From: Bacteroidales bacterium UBA4333
GTDB taxonomy: Bacteria; Bacteroidota; Bacteroidia; Bacteroidales; Paludibacteraceae
Assembly (NCBI GenBank): GCA_002394335.1
Contig: DGTP01000013.1
Coordinates: forward strand, 47,734-111,733
Reading direction: 5' to 3'
Length of the DNA: 64,000 nt
The translations under genes and the position numbers were made by a program. Position 1 is the first letter of the stretch. Every line of letters starts with the position of its first letter. Below are positions 40,375-49,648 of the stretch, one piece after another. The notes beneath the pieces were generated by a model. That model had not been told where the DNA came from. It did not search any database and worked only from the letters and a program-made list of their open reading frames with translations.

Positions 40375-41111
40375 ATGGCTCAGGCTACCGACATAGAGAA
40401 ATATAGCAATAATAACTCGATTGTAGTTTACCGCTCTGAAGATAATGCGGTGCAGTTGGATGTGCAGTTGTCCGGCGAAACGGTCTGGCTGACGCAACAA
40501 CAGATAGCGCAATTGTTTGGTGTGGGAATACCGGCTATATCTAAGCATTTGGCGAATATCTTCCGTGAAGGAGAACTAAATAAAAGTTCAGTTATTTCCA
40601 TTTTGGAAAATACTGCCACCGACGGAAAAGTTTATCGTACGCAATTCTATAACTTGGATGCCATCTTGTCTGTCGGGTACAGAGTAAACAGTCTGTATGC
40701 GTCCGCACCTCGCTGCCGCCGAGAGAGGGAGTCTTTGTGGACGGACAGATATACGATGCGTTTGAGTTCATAGAGCGGTTGATCAAGTCCGCACAGAAAT
40801 CAATACTGCTGATAGATAATTATGTAAATGAGGCGGTTCTGACGATGATGAGCGAGAAGCAAAAAGGTGTGACAGTGGAGATATATACGAAAGAGATAAA
40901 TAACGCCCTGCAACTGGCAGAAAAACATTTTAACACGCAATACGGCGGTTTGTCGCTGCACACAACGCAGAACTGCCATGACCGCTTCTTGATACTTGAC
41001 GACAAAATAATTTATCTTATCGGTGCCTCGCTGAAAGACGCAGGCAAACGCCTCTTCGCCTTCACGCAGATGAATTCCGAACAGATAACCACAATAAAAG
41101 AAAGACTATAA
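40375..41111 (+). pseudogene. Chimeric remnant: RhuM-like N-terminus joined out of frame to ORF6N-type C-terminus
   Basis: Frame 1 (40375-40773) encodes a RhuM-family N-terminus: VQLSGETVWLTQQQIAQLFGV, cut here to GETVWLTQQQIAQLFGV, then ISKHLANIFREGEL, YRTQFYNLDAILSVGYRVNS. It then degenerates after about 40690. A second frame, readable from about 40698 (SLPPREGVFVDGQIYDAFEF) to 41111, encodes the C-terminal domain typical of ORF6N proteins (SILLIDNYVNEAVLTMM, CHDRFLILDD, IGASLKDAGK). The two are different protein families in different frames, so this looks like a deletion junction between two phage-type genes. The second part could still be made from GTG 40737. Confidence 0.7.
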
Positions 41112-41122
41112 GTACAAAAAAG
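41106..41122. repeat. 17-bp direct repeat, right copy
   Basis: Identical to 40357-40373; begins inside the stop region of the pseudogene and ends 17 nt before the giant gene. Confidence 0.9.
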
Positions 41123-41139
41123 ATTGATAAATATAATAT

Positions 41140-44100
41140 ATGAAAGATATGAAAAAGATGAACATTGTACGTAATACCAACGCAGAAGGTACAGAGACGT
41201 ACCGTGAAAGGTCTAGGATTGGATCGATAAACCACCGTATTTGGTCCGTCATTGCCCCGATGCTATTCATAGCATTCGGCCTCTTCGGCGTGAATGAGAA
41301 GGCGTGGGGTGCTGGTGAGATTACTTTTTATGCATCGGTTGAAGCAAGTCCGTCTACTGGTGGAACTGTAAGTCTTTCTCCAAGTACAAACCAAAAAAAG
41401 AAGTCATCATATAATTGGCGTGGGTATTACGAGCAGACATCTGCTACTTTTAGTTATAGTGCATCGGAGAAAGGTTATTATACCTTTAAAGGCTGGTCTA
41501 CATCTAATACTGTTAACAGTAGTTCTGAAACTTCCAATCCGATGTCTAAAACCTATTATGGAACGGGTAATCTGTTGGGTAATGCTACCAGTAATTCAGA
41601 TAAGTATTATGCCATCTTTGCGCGTTTGACGGCGCGTAGTACAGCAGAAATGGCATTTGGAACAAAGTTGATTGGAGCTGGATGGAGTGAAGGTACCACG
41701 AAATCAGTAATAATTGATTATGTGCATGCAGGTAAAATTACTGCAACGATTACCGGAACGAACGCAACAGAGTTTTCTCTGTCTAATTCTTCGTCTGATC
41801 AAAGTATAGATGTGGTGTCCAATAATACCATTCCTGAAACGAACTCTACTATTAAGGTTTATTTTAACCCATCTTCAAAAGGAAGTAAGTCCGCAACATT
41901 GACTATAAGTAGCGATAACAATTTGAATAGTATAACTATCGATTTGACAGGAACAGGTCAGGCAACTGTTGATCCTGAGTATACGTGTAACATAGCGAAC
42001 TGGTATTATGTGGATGATGCATCGATTGATTTAAATTCTTTATGGACAAGTACGAGTCCTGCAACTAAGACTTATTCTATAAAGGCTGATTCTTGGACTC
42101 CGGCAGGTACAAACAATAGTGGTGCAACAGAGCCTGCTATTACTAATAACCATTTGTCCTTAGGGCAAGCTGGTACATTAACGATTAAGTTGACGCAAGC
42201 TTCTTATACTGGATACTATTCAGGAAGTGATGAGAAGACTATCGAAATTAGAAAACGTCCCAACACGATTTATGTAAAGGGGAATGCTAAATACAGCAGC
42301 ACGATTACGGTTGATTCGTATGACAACGGATTAACCCTTACTGCTGATAATACAGACTACACCAATTGCCCGATAACAAATAAACAGACCGCAGGTACGG
42401 ATATTGCCACTTTTTATCAAAACAACAAAGTTGTATATTCTTCGTATAAATTAGGAACGGCTACATGGACTCTCTCGCAGCCGGAGAACTACAAATATCA
42501 GGCAGGCAGTGGAAGCTTTACGGTGAATGTAATAGCTCAAGATGAAGCAACGGATTGCTATGTGCTGGAAAATCAAAGTAACAACGTAGATGGATGGCAT
42601 GGAAATACTTATCATGAGCATACATGGAACGATGAAAACGCAGCGGGAGTTGTTCGTTTTGAAATTAGTAAGACATCCGGAATAGATCAGGGATACAAAG
42701 TGCAACAAAAAATAGGTAATAATTGGGTAGATGTAACCGATTACAAAAACGATCATTCGACATCTTGGGGTGATTGGAAAACGCAGACTCTAAACAGGAC
42801 GGCTAAAGGTGTGCGATTTATGCTGAAGGGAGGCTCCCTAAATCATGTGAGAAATGTAAGCGTAACCCGTGCAACTTATTTAGAAGCATCAAATATCACG
42901 ATTGACCGCACTTCAACGGGTAACCCTGTTTATCCAAAAGACGGAACAGGTGTAGGAACACTGACTATCAACTATAGTTTGGCTAATGGCGGTGATTTGC
43001 ACATTGCAAATGACAATTCTAAATTTACGCTGGATAAGACTACCATCTCTAACGTAGATTGTAAGACGGGAACGGCAACGATCAATATCTCATACGAATC
43101 TGATAAAGCCGGAACGGATGTAGCACATCTTGTGATTTACAATAAGGTTTACCGCAAAGAGGTGACCGTTACCGGTATAACAGCCAAACGTGATCAAGAG
43201 GTGCATTGGGAGATCGGCGACGCGTTGCGCGTCGGTACACAGACGGAAAACGCTGCCTGGGTAACTATAGGCTCTGAAGTCTCTTATTCTTCCAGCAATA
43301 CCACCCTTTTGGAAGTGGTAGATGGCAAATTAGTCGCAAAGGCAGAAGGAGAGGTAACCATTACGGCTACGGCTCCGGGAAATGGTGAATACAACGATGT
43401 CGAAGGTCAAAAGACAATAACCATTACCAATGATTTGATTCAAAGCATTGTTTGGGAGCAGAATTTCTTGCGTCTGAAACTCGGAGGAGCAAATCAGACG
43501 CTGAATGCGTATGCTGTTTCAGACGTAGAAGACTGTACTACCGACAGGGCTCGTTTGATTACCTACGAGTCATCTGACAAATCGGTGGTAAAGGTCATCA
43601 ATTCCAACCAGTTGCAGATAGTAGGTGCGGGACAAGCTGTTCTGACAGCACGTCAGGCAGGCGGAGTAGATGCAGACGGGCACAAATATATGGCGGTAAG
43701 TGCGGAAAAAACAGTAATCGTCCGTGACCCGAATGCGCCGTGCGACAACTATCTGTATATCCAGCCCCAGGAGAATAAATGGGACTGCGGATGGAATCAC
43801 GCCAACCGGCAATATAGAGAGTTCATAATTGATGATCTGGAAGAACCGAGTACATTGTATCTGCAATACAAGGGAGAGTATAAGACTGTAGCCATTAATT
43901 ATTTCTACGGTACCATGCATGTTGATGAGTGGTATGATGGCGATTGGCACGTGGTTCCCAATGGAAATCTTGGCACGCCTACCATTGGCACATATAAAAC
44001 ACTCAATACTACGCTGCAACGCAAGACAACCAAGGTGCGCATCCGTACGAACGACGGTGTAGGTTATCACTATTTCAAGGATTGCAAAATCGGTCAGTCA

Positions 44101-47100
44101 CGTTATATAGAGACTCCGACTACATTGAATACTTTTGAGTCAAAAGTGGGTCAGGTGGTAAACCAGCAATTAACCGTCCGGTATAATAACATCACCGGTC
44201 CTGTAACTTTGAGTTTGGGCAGCAACAACTCCAAGTTTAGCCTTTCGCAACAATCCATTGATGGCGATTGTGGTGATAAGGGAACGGTGAATGTGACTGT
44301 CTCATATTTGCCTACAGCGGAAGCGGATGAACAAGAACTGTTGACCATTTCGGACGGAACAACTTCATTGAATGTGACTTTGCATGGCGTAGCTACCAAA
44401 ACCAGCCGTCACATCGACTGGAATATCCCGGAGACAAACGATGTGCATACAGTAGATGTAGTAGAATTAGGAGCGCAGGCTCTGACGGATGTAGGTAATA
44501 CAACCGCTGGGAATGTGTTCTATGCCATCAGTTCGTCGTCCCCGGCCGGTGTAGGTTCGGTAGCCGGCAATAATTTGACATTCGCGAAAGCAGGAACAAT
44601 TGTGGTGACTGCAAATACCGTGAATGATGTCCGCTATAATGACGCAGTAGCTGTTTCTAAAACCTATAACGTAGCAATTACTCCGACGCAGATACAAGTT
44701 GCTCCTACTGTCAATGCAATTACAAGTGGAGATCTCGCAAATATAAATGAAGTGGTACTGAATGGCGGTAAGGCGGTCAATACAATAAACGGCGCAGAAG
44801 TGGAAGGAACATTCGCTGTGACAAGTGGAGATGTTATTAATGCAGGAACAAATACACTGCAACTATCTTTCACCCCGGACAATACGGATATGTATTCCGG
44901 TTGTACAGGTACAACGACGATTGTTGTCAACAAGGCTGTTTCTGTTGCTACTCCCTCTGCCTCCAATATCATCTACGGCCAAACCATCAACTCCTCCACA
45001 CTGACCAACACCGGCACTGAGGGTACATGGACTTGGAACACAGCCGATAATACTGCTATCCTCCCCGCCGGCACACACGAAGGTTTGGCGGTACATTTCA
45101 CTCCGGCAAGCGGTAATTACACCGAGCTGGATGGCACGGTAAGCCTGACGGTACTCAAAGCGGATGCAGAGGCTACGCCGGCTATTACGGCTATCACCTA
45201 CGGACAGAAAGTAAGCGAGGCTGCGTTGACCAACAACGGCGCAACAGACGGTGCTTGGGCACTGGTCGGCGTTAATGCGGACGAAGTGAAAGATGCCGGT
45301 TCGTATGAACTGAATGTACATTTCACCCCAAAGAGCAGCAACTACAAAGGGAAAGATGCTACGGTAACGCTGACGGTGAGCAAGGCTGCTTCGGTAGCTA
45401 TTCCTACCGCTGCGGCTATCGTAGAAGGACAGACAGTGAGTGCATCGCTACTGACGAATGAAGGTACGGACGGTACATGGGTTTGGGATGCAGCAGTAGC
45501 CAATACCACCCCTGCTGCCGGAACGTATAACTATACCGTACATTTCACCCCGGAGAATGCCAACTATACCGAGTTGACAACCACGGTACAGCTTCAGGTC
45601 AATGTGCCTGTATATAACTTTACCAACGGTAAGGGCGACGGTAACTGGAGCAACCCCGAGAACTGGGAGAATGGAGTAGTGCCTACTTCAGCCCCGGACA
45701 TTATTGTTACCGGTGCTCTGGAGATACATGATAGTATTACTGTGGGCTCGCTCACTATTCAAGAGACAGGTTCGGTATCCGTCATTACCAACGGTACACT
45801 GACTGTCAATGGTGTGTCCAATCCCCTCGACTCTTACGGAGATATCCACGTTCTGAATGACGGAAACCTTGTTTTGGGCAATGAGGCAAAACTCAAAGTG
45901 AATGACTTTATCTTGGATGCACAGCTGGGTAACAAAACAGTGGCTTCTGCTTCCGGACAAGTGGAGGGAAAAGAAAATCTGAATATCAAAGGTGACGCAT
46001 TCTTTGAAATAACCTTCGATCCCCGCGGTGCCATAGACTACGGTTGGTATGATTTCACAGTACCGTTTGAGGTGAATATCGCCGATGGTATTTTCCGCCA
46101 AGGAGAGAATAATCACCTCGTGGATGGCAGAGACTTCATGTTGATGGATTTCAGCGAAAGCACTCGCTCAAGAGGAGTAACCGGATGGTCATATACACAC
46201 GGAGTACTCTATCCGGGACGAATCTATTCGATAACTTTCGATGATGAAGTTGTTCAAAATACGTTCCTGTTCAAGCGTAGAGGCTCGGCTGCCATAGGCG
46301 GAGAGAATACCTTTAATGCCACATATACAAGCGGAGCGAATACCTCTTATTGTGGATGGAATGGATTAGGAAACGGTACATTAGTGCATGCCCAGTTGCA
46401 TGATAATAATCAGAAAGTACAGGTCTACGACCACACCAATAATGTGTATATAACTACAGAAGCAGACGAGAAGGCATTTGCAGTGGGAACAGCATTCTTT
46501 ATGCAGGTAAAGGCTGCGCAGCCCATCGTATTGGAAACAGCGCAAAACAGCCGTCCGTTGTTGGCTCCGGCACGCAGTGGTGCAGAGACCGGCGAGTTCC
46601 GTTTGGCTTTGACCGCTGACGGTACGGACTATGCGACAGACCGCCTCTGGGTATCGGCAAGCGAGGAGGCTACCATGGAATATACTATTGGTCATGACCT
46701 CATCAAGATGGGTACTCCTACGCAAGCCAAGATGGCGCAAATGTGGGTACCGGCAGGTGAACTGAACCTGTGTGACGTAGAGATGCCGATGCTCAACAAC
46801 AATGCTTCCACTCCTGTCTCGATCTATGCACCGAAAGAGGGTCTCTATACGCTCTCTGTAGATCGTGCACCCGAAGATGCACTGCTCTTCCTGACCAAAG
46901 ACGGCAGAGTGATCTGGAACCTGTCGATGACTCCTTATCTCATGGAACTCCCGAAAGGCACAACGGAGAACTACGGTCTGCGACTGGTACGCACCCATAC
47001 AGAGGTGGCAACCGGTGTTGACGAAATAGAGGCTGCCGGCGTACACGGACACAAAGTGATCATCGACAACATGATATATATCATCACTTCCGATGGCGCA

Positions 47101-47133
47101 ATGTATGACATGACCGGCAAAAAAGTATTTTAA
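41140..47133 (+). CDS. Giant secreted/surface protein with Ig-like and MBG-type repeats
   Basis: A 1997-residue exported protein. The N-terminus has an extended region (residues 1-33) before a hydrophobic segment (IWSVIAPMLFIAFGLFG) and a probable cleavage near AWGA. Domains: InlB-like repeat (FKGWSTSNTV, YYAIFARLT), an ASH/choice-of-anchor-type domain near 165-280 (TIKVYFNPSSKGSKSATLTI), two related ones near 580 and 1000, Ig/Big-like segments, three or four MBG-like repeats near 1270-1490 (IIYGQTINSSTL, AITYGQKVSEAAL, AIVEGQTVSASLL, each ending VHFTP) and a final beta region. It ends KVIIDNMIYII...MYDMTGKKVF, the shared C-terminal motif. It is probably an adhesin or surface scaffold. The first half is AT-rich. 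No clear promoter was found in the 28-nt gap. Confidence 0.83.
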   Translation: MKDMKKMNIVRNTNAEGTETYRERSRIGSINHRIWSVIAPMLFIAFGLFGVNEKAWGAGEITFYASVEASPSTGGTVSLSPSTNQKKKSSYNWRGYYEQTSATFSYSASEKGYYTFKGWSTSNTVNSSSETSNPMSKTYYGTGNLLGNATSNSDKYYAIFARLTARSTAEMAFGTKLIGAGWSEGTTKSVIIDYVHAGKITATITGTNATEFSLSNSSSDQSIDVVSNNTIPETNSTIKVYFNPSSKGSKSATLTISSDNNLNSITIDLTGTGQATVDPEYTCNIANWYYVDDASIDLNSLWTSTSPATKTYSIKADSWTPAGTNNSGATEPAITNNHLSLGQAGTLTIKLTQASYTGYYSGSDEKTIEIRKRPNTIYVKGNAKYSSTITVDSYDNGLTLTADNTDYTNCPITNKQTAGTDIATFYQNNKVVYSSYKLGTATWTLSQPENYKYQAGSGSFTVNVIAQDEATDCYVLENQSNNVDGWHGNTYHEHTWNDENAAGVVRFEISKTSGIDQGYKVQQKIGNNWVDVTDYKNDHSTSWGDWKTQTLNRTAKGVRFMLKGGSLNHVRNVSVTRATYLEASNITIDRTSTGNPVYPKDGTGVGTLTINYSLANGGDLHIANDNSKFTLDKTTISNVDCKTGTATINISYESDKAGTDVAHLVIYNKVYRKEVTVTGITAKRDQEVHWEIGDALRVGTQTENAAWVTIGSEVSYSSSNTTLLEVVDGKLVAKAEGEVTITATAPGNGEYNDVEGQKTITITNDLIQSIVWEQNFLRLKLGGANQTLNAYAVSDVEDCTTDRARLITYESSDKSVVKVINSNQLQIVGAGQAVLTARQAGGVDADGHKYMAVSAEKTVIVRDPNAPCDNYLYIQPQENKWDCGWNHANRQYREFIIDDLEEPSTLYLQYKGEYKTVAINYFYGTMHVDEWYDGDWHVVPNGNLGTPTIGTYKTLNTTLQRKTTKVRIRTNDGVGYHYFKDCKIGQSRYIETPTTLNTFESKVGQVVNQQLTVRYNNITGPVTLSLGSNNSKFSLSQQSIDGDCGDKGTVNVTVSYLPTAEADEQELLTISDGTTSLNVTLHGVATKTSRHIDWNIPETNDVHTVDVVELGAQALTDVGNTTAGNVFYAISSSSPAGVGSVAGNNLTFAKAGTIVVTANTVNDVRYNDAVAVSKTYNVAITPTQIQVAPTVNAITSGDLANINEVVLNGGKAVNTINGAEVEGTFAVTSGDVINAGTNTLQLSFTPDNTDMYSGCTGTTTIVVNKAVSVATPSASNIIYGQTINSSTLTNTGTEGTWTWNTADNTAILPAGTHEGLAVHFTPASGNYTELDGTVSLTVLKADAEATPAITAITYGQKVSEAALTNNGATDGAWALVGVNADEVKDAGSYELNVHFTPKSSNYKGKDATVTLTVSKAASVAIPTAAAIVEGQTVSASLLTNEGTDGTWVWDAAVANTTPAAGTYNYTVHFTPENANYTELTTTVQLQVNVPVYNFTNGKGDGNWSNPENWENGVVPTSAPDIIVTGALEIHDSITVGSLTIQETGSVSVITNGTLTVNGVSNPLDSYGDIHVLNDGNLVLGNEAKLKVNDFILDAQLGNKTVASASGQVEGKENLNIKGDAFFEITFDPRGAIDYGWYDFTVPFEVNIADGIFRQGENNHLVDGRDFMLMDFSESTRSRGVTGWSYTHGVLYPGRIYSITFDDEVVQNTFLFKRRGSAAIGGENTFNATYTSGANTSYCGWNGLGNGTLVHAQLHDNNQKVQVYDHTNNVYITTEADEKAFAVGTAFFMQVKAAQPIVLETAQNSRPLLAPARSGAETGEFRLALTADGTDYATDRLWVSASEEATMEYTIGHDLIKMGTPTQAKMAQMWVPAGELNLCDVEMPMLNNNASTPVSIYAPKEGLYTLSVDRAPEDALLFLTKDGRVIWNLSMTPYLMELPKGTTENYGLRLVRTHTEVATGVDEIEAAGVHGHKVIIDNMIYIITSDGAMYDMTGKKVF

Positions 47134-47165
47134 TTTGTGTATTTGAAAAAAAAGTAGTACCTTTG
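47134..47165 (+). promoter_or_regulatory. Promoter of the small protein and argR
   Basis: TTTG 47134-47137, immediately after the giant gene's stop, 20-nt spacer, TAccTTTG 47158-47165. The ATG at 47174 is only 8 nt away. Confidence 0.87.
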
Positions 47166-47173
47166 CACCCGAA

Positions 47174-47305
47174 ATGAAAAGAGTATATATACAACCGAAG
47201 ATAGCGAAACACAATTTGCAGGCGGATAAATTAATGGATTTAGCGACACGTAGTGTGCATGCGAATCCACAGGGGGGAGCTCCCAAGAACCGCCATGTCT
47301 TCTAA
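47174..47305 (+). CDS. 43-residue small protein of the MKK-x-YI-x-P type, upstream of argR
   Basis: The frame runs from ATG 47174 to TAA 47303-47305. It begins MKRVYIQPKIAKHNLQADKL and ends GGAPKNRHVF. Short proteins starting MKK/R-x-YI-x-P with a Leu/Ala-rich middle are very common in Bacteroidales genomes and lack known function. The start lies about 2-4 nt from the expected transcription start, so translation would be almost leaderless. It could be a leader peptide for argR, which begins 18 nt after its stop, but it contains few arginine codons. Confidence 0.6.
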   Translation: MKRVYIQPKIAKHNLQADKLMDLATRSVHANPQGGAPKNRHVF

Positions 47306-47323
47306 CCCCAAACGAGAACTGTT

Positions 47324-47788
47324 ATGAACGATAAACAAAACCGTTTGCGCGTGATCTCCAATGTGCTCAAGGCGCAGGTGATAGGTAATCAGGACGACTT
47401 GCAGCGCGCGCTGCAGATGCAGGGCTATGAGGTGACGCAAGCCACTTTGAGCCGTGACCTGCGTGACCTGCGCGCAGAGAAGAAGGTTGCCTCCGACGGC
47501 ACCGTGCGGTACGTTATTCCTGCCAATCCGGTTGTGGAGAAGCGGGTGTTAGGTATCGACTCCGATCTGGCGCGTATCTCTACCATAAGCGTGGAGATGT
47601 GCGGACAGTTTGCCGTAGTGAAGACCCGTCCGGGTTTCGCCAATGCCGTTGCCTACGAGATAGACAGCCGTGCACAGCGTCTGGTGATAGGTACAATCGC
47701 CGGTGACGATACCATCTTGGTAATCCCCAGAGAAGGAGTCAGCCGCCAAGAACTGCGAGAGTTCTTAGCGACTGACCTCAATTCCTAA
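47324..47788 (+). CDS. argR: Arginine repressor ArgR
   Basis: Arginine-responsive hexameric repressor of arginine biosynthesis. The 154-residue product has an N-terminal winged helix (LRVISNVLKAQVIGNQDDLQ, TQATLSRDLRDL) and a C-terminal arginine-binding oligomerisation domain (VVKTRPGFANAVAYEID, IGTIAGDDTILVI) with the GDD-type motif. It is co-transcribed with the 43-residue protein and convergent with argS, which has an arginine link. No ArgR box was identified with confidence. Confidence 0.95.
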   Translation: MNDKQNRLRVISNVLKAQVIGNQDDLQRALQMQGYEVTQATLSRDLRDLRAEKKVASDGTVRYVIPANPVVEKRVLGIDSDLARISTISVEMCGQFAVVKTRPGFANAVAYEIDSRAQRLVIGTIAGDDTILVIPREGVSRQELREFLATDLNS

Positions 47789-47800
47789 GCCGCAAGGCTT
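47787..47800. terminator. Small bidirectional hairpin between argR and argS
   Basis: AAGCC, GCAA loop, GGCTT, overlapping the argR stop. It is short and lacks a T run, so termination is only suggested. Confidence 0.35.
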
Positions 47801-47803
47801 GTG

Positions 47804-49624
47804 TTACATACGCTCCGGTACCTCGATACCGAGCAGAGACATTGCATCCGCAATAGTGCGCGCCGTCGTTTGGCTGATAAGCAGACGCAGCGCGCGCTTG
47901 TTTTCATCCGGTTCGTTGAGGATAGAACAGTCGTGGTAGAACGAGTTGAAATCGCATGCAAGCGCATAGGCGTAGTTGCATACCACGGCGGGCGAGAACT
48001 CCTCTCCTGCCTGGCGTACGACCGAGGGATAGTCCATGAGACGCCGGATAAGCGCAAGCTCCTTGGGATCCAGAGACAGACCGGCTTCGCCTGACAGAGT
48101 GCTTGCGCTGACTGCTTTTCTCAGCACAGACCGGATACGGGCGTAGGTATATTGGATAAACGGACCGGTGTTACCGTTGAAGTCGATCGACTCTTCGGGA
48201 TTAAAGAGCATATTCTTGCGCGGATCCACTTTCAGGATGAAATATTTCAGTGCGCCGAGACCCACTTTGCGGGCGATCTCGTTTGTCTCTTCCTCGGTGA
48301 TACCCTGTAGCGTGTTCACTTTGTCCTTCGAGATCTCTTTGGCGTCCTCAATCATCTTCGCCATCAGGTCGTCGGCATCCACTACCGTTCCTTCGCGGCT
48401 CTTCATCTTGCCGTTAGGCAGTTCGACCATGCCATAGGAGAAGTGTACCAACTCCTTGCCGAACGGAAATCCGAGGCGGTCAAGGAGGATAGACAACACC
48501 TTGAAATGGTACTCCTGCTCGTTACCCACTACATAGACCATCTTGTCGATAGGATAGTCCTGGAAACGCAGTTTGGCAGTGCCTATATCTTGGGTCATAT
48601 ATACCGATGTGCCGTCAGCACGGAGCAACAGCTTCTCGTCCAAACCGTCTTTGGACAGATCCGCCCACACGGATCCGTCTTCGCGGCGGTAGAACTGTCC
48701 GGCAGCCAGACCTTTCTCCACCTCGGCTTTGCCCTCCAGATAGGTGTTCGACTCATAGTATATCTTGTCGAAGGAGACACCCATCTGCTTGTAGGTCTCG
48801 TCAAAACCGGCATAGACCCATTCGTTCATCTTCGCCCAGAGACTGCGCACTTCGGGGTCGTTCGCCTCCCAGCGGCGAAGCATCTCCTGTGCCTCTTTGA
48901 TGAGCGGAGCCTCTTTCTTGGCGGTCTCTTCGTCCATGCCTTCTGCCATGAGTCCGGCTATCTGCGCCTTGTATTCCTTGTCAAAACGCACATAATAGTC
49001 ACCGATCAGATGATCCCCCTTCTTGCCCGAAGACTCCGGGGTCTCGCCGTTGCCGAACTTGAGCCATGCTAACATCGACTTACAGATATGGATACCGCGG
49101 TCGTTGACGATATTGGTTTTCACTACCTTCCAGCCGTTCGCCTCCTGGATCTTGGCAATCGAGTAGCCGAGCAGGTTATTACGCACATGACCGAGGTGCA
49201 GGGGCTTGTTGGTGTTCGGCGAGGAGTACTCGACCATCATCAGCATTTGGTCATTTTTACATTTGCCATTTTTACATTTGGCATTGGGATAGGGGAAATG
49301 TCCGTAGTGCTCGTCTGCGGCAATGGCCTTCAGCTGGTTGATATAATAGCTTTGGTCAATGCAGAGGTTCAGGAAACCCTGTACCGCATTGCATTTGGCG
49401 ACCAGTCCCGTGCCGTCCGCCATCAGTTTGTCGCCTATCTCCTGCGCCACGGCTTGCGGCGCTTTGCGGGCGAGTTTGACGAAGGGGAAAACCACCAAGG
49501 TGATATCTCCCTCAAACTCTGCACGGGTTTTTTGCCACTGGATCTGTTGGTCTGTTGCATCTACGCCGTATAGCTCTTTGACGGCGGCGATGACTTGTGG
49601 GGTTAATATTTGTTCAAGATTCAT
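47804..49624 (-). CDS. argS: Arginine--tRNA ligase
   Basis: Class I synthetase that charges tRNA-Arg. The 606-residue product has the N-terminal additional domain, the HLGH version of the HIGH motif (SSPNTNKPLHLGHVRNN), YVVGNEQEYHF, KMKSREGTVV as the KMSKS equivalent and the C-terminal anticodon-binding domain ending LGIEVPERM. Residues 116-124 (KCKNGKCKN) come from a 15-bp tandem duplication and look like a local insertion. It is the last gene of a five-gene minus-strand run and is convergent with argR. Confidence 0.97.
   Translation of the reverse strand: MNLEQILTPQVIAAVKELYGVDATDQQIQWQKTRAEFEGDITLVVFPFVKLARKAPQAVAQEIGDKLMADGTGLVAKCNAVQGFLNLCIDQSYYINQLKAIAADEHYGHFPYPNAKCKNGKCKNDQMLMMVEYSSPNTNKPLHLGHVRNNLLGYSIAKIQEANGWKVVKTNIVNDRGIHICKSMLAWLKFGNGETPESSGKKGDHLIGDYYVRFDKEYKAQIAGLMAEGMDEETAKKEAPLIKEAQEMLRRWEANDPEVRSLWAKMNEWVYAGFDETYKQMGVSFDKIYYESNTYLEGKAEVEKGLAAGQFYRREDGSVWADLSKDGLDEKLLLRADGTSVYMTQDIGTAKLRFQDYPIDKMVYVVGNEQEYHFKVLSILLDRLGFPFGKELVHFSYGMVELPNGKMKSREGTVVDADDLMAKMIEDAKEISKDKVNTLQGITEEETNEIARKVGLGALKYFILKVDPRKNMLFNPEESIDFNGNTGPFIQYTYARIRSVLRKAVSASTLSGEAGLSLDPKELALIRRLMDYPSVVRQAGEEFSPAVVCNYAYALACDFNSFYHDCSILNEPDENKRALRLLISQTTARTIADAMSLLGIEVPERM
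49252..49281. repeat. In-frame 15-bp tandem duplication in argS
   Basis: CATTTTTACATTTGC at 49252-49266 followed by a near copy at 49267-49281, giving the KCKNGKCKN insert on the minus strand. Confidence 0.85.
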
Positions 49625-49648
49625 AGATATATTACTGTTTGCTGTGGG

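Noticed and set aside
47174..47305. Classical arginine attenuator peptide before argR
   Set aside because: Only three arginine codons, not clustered, and no competing hairpins were evident in the 18-nt gap.
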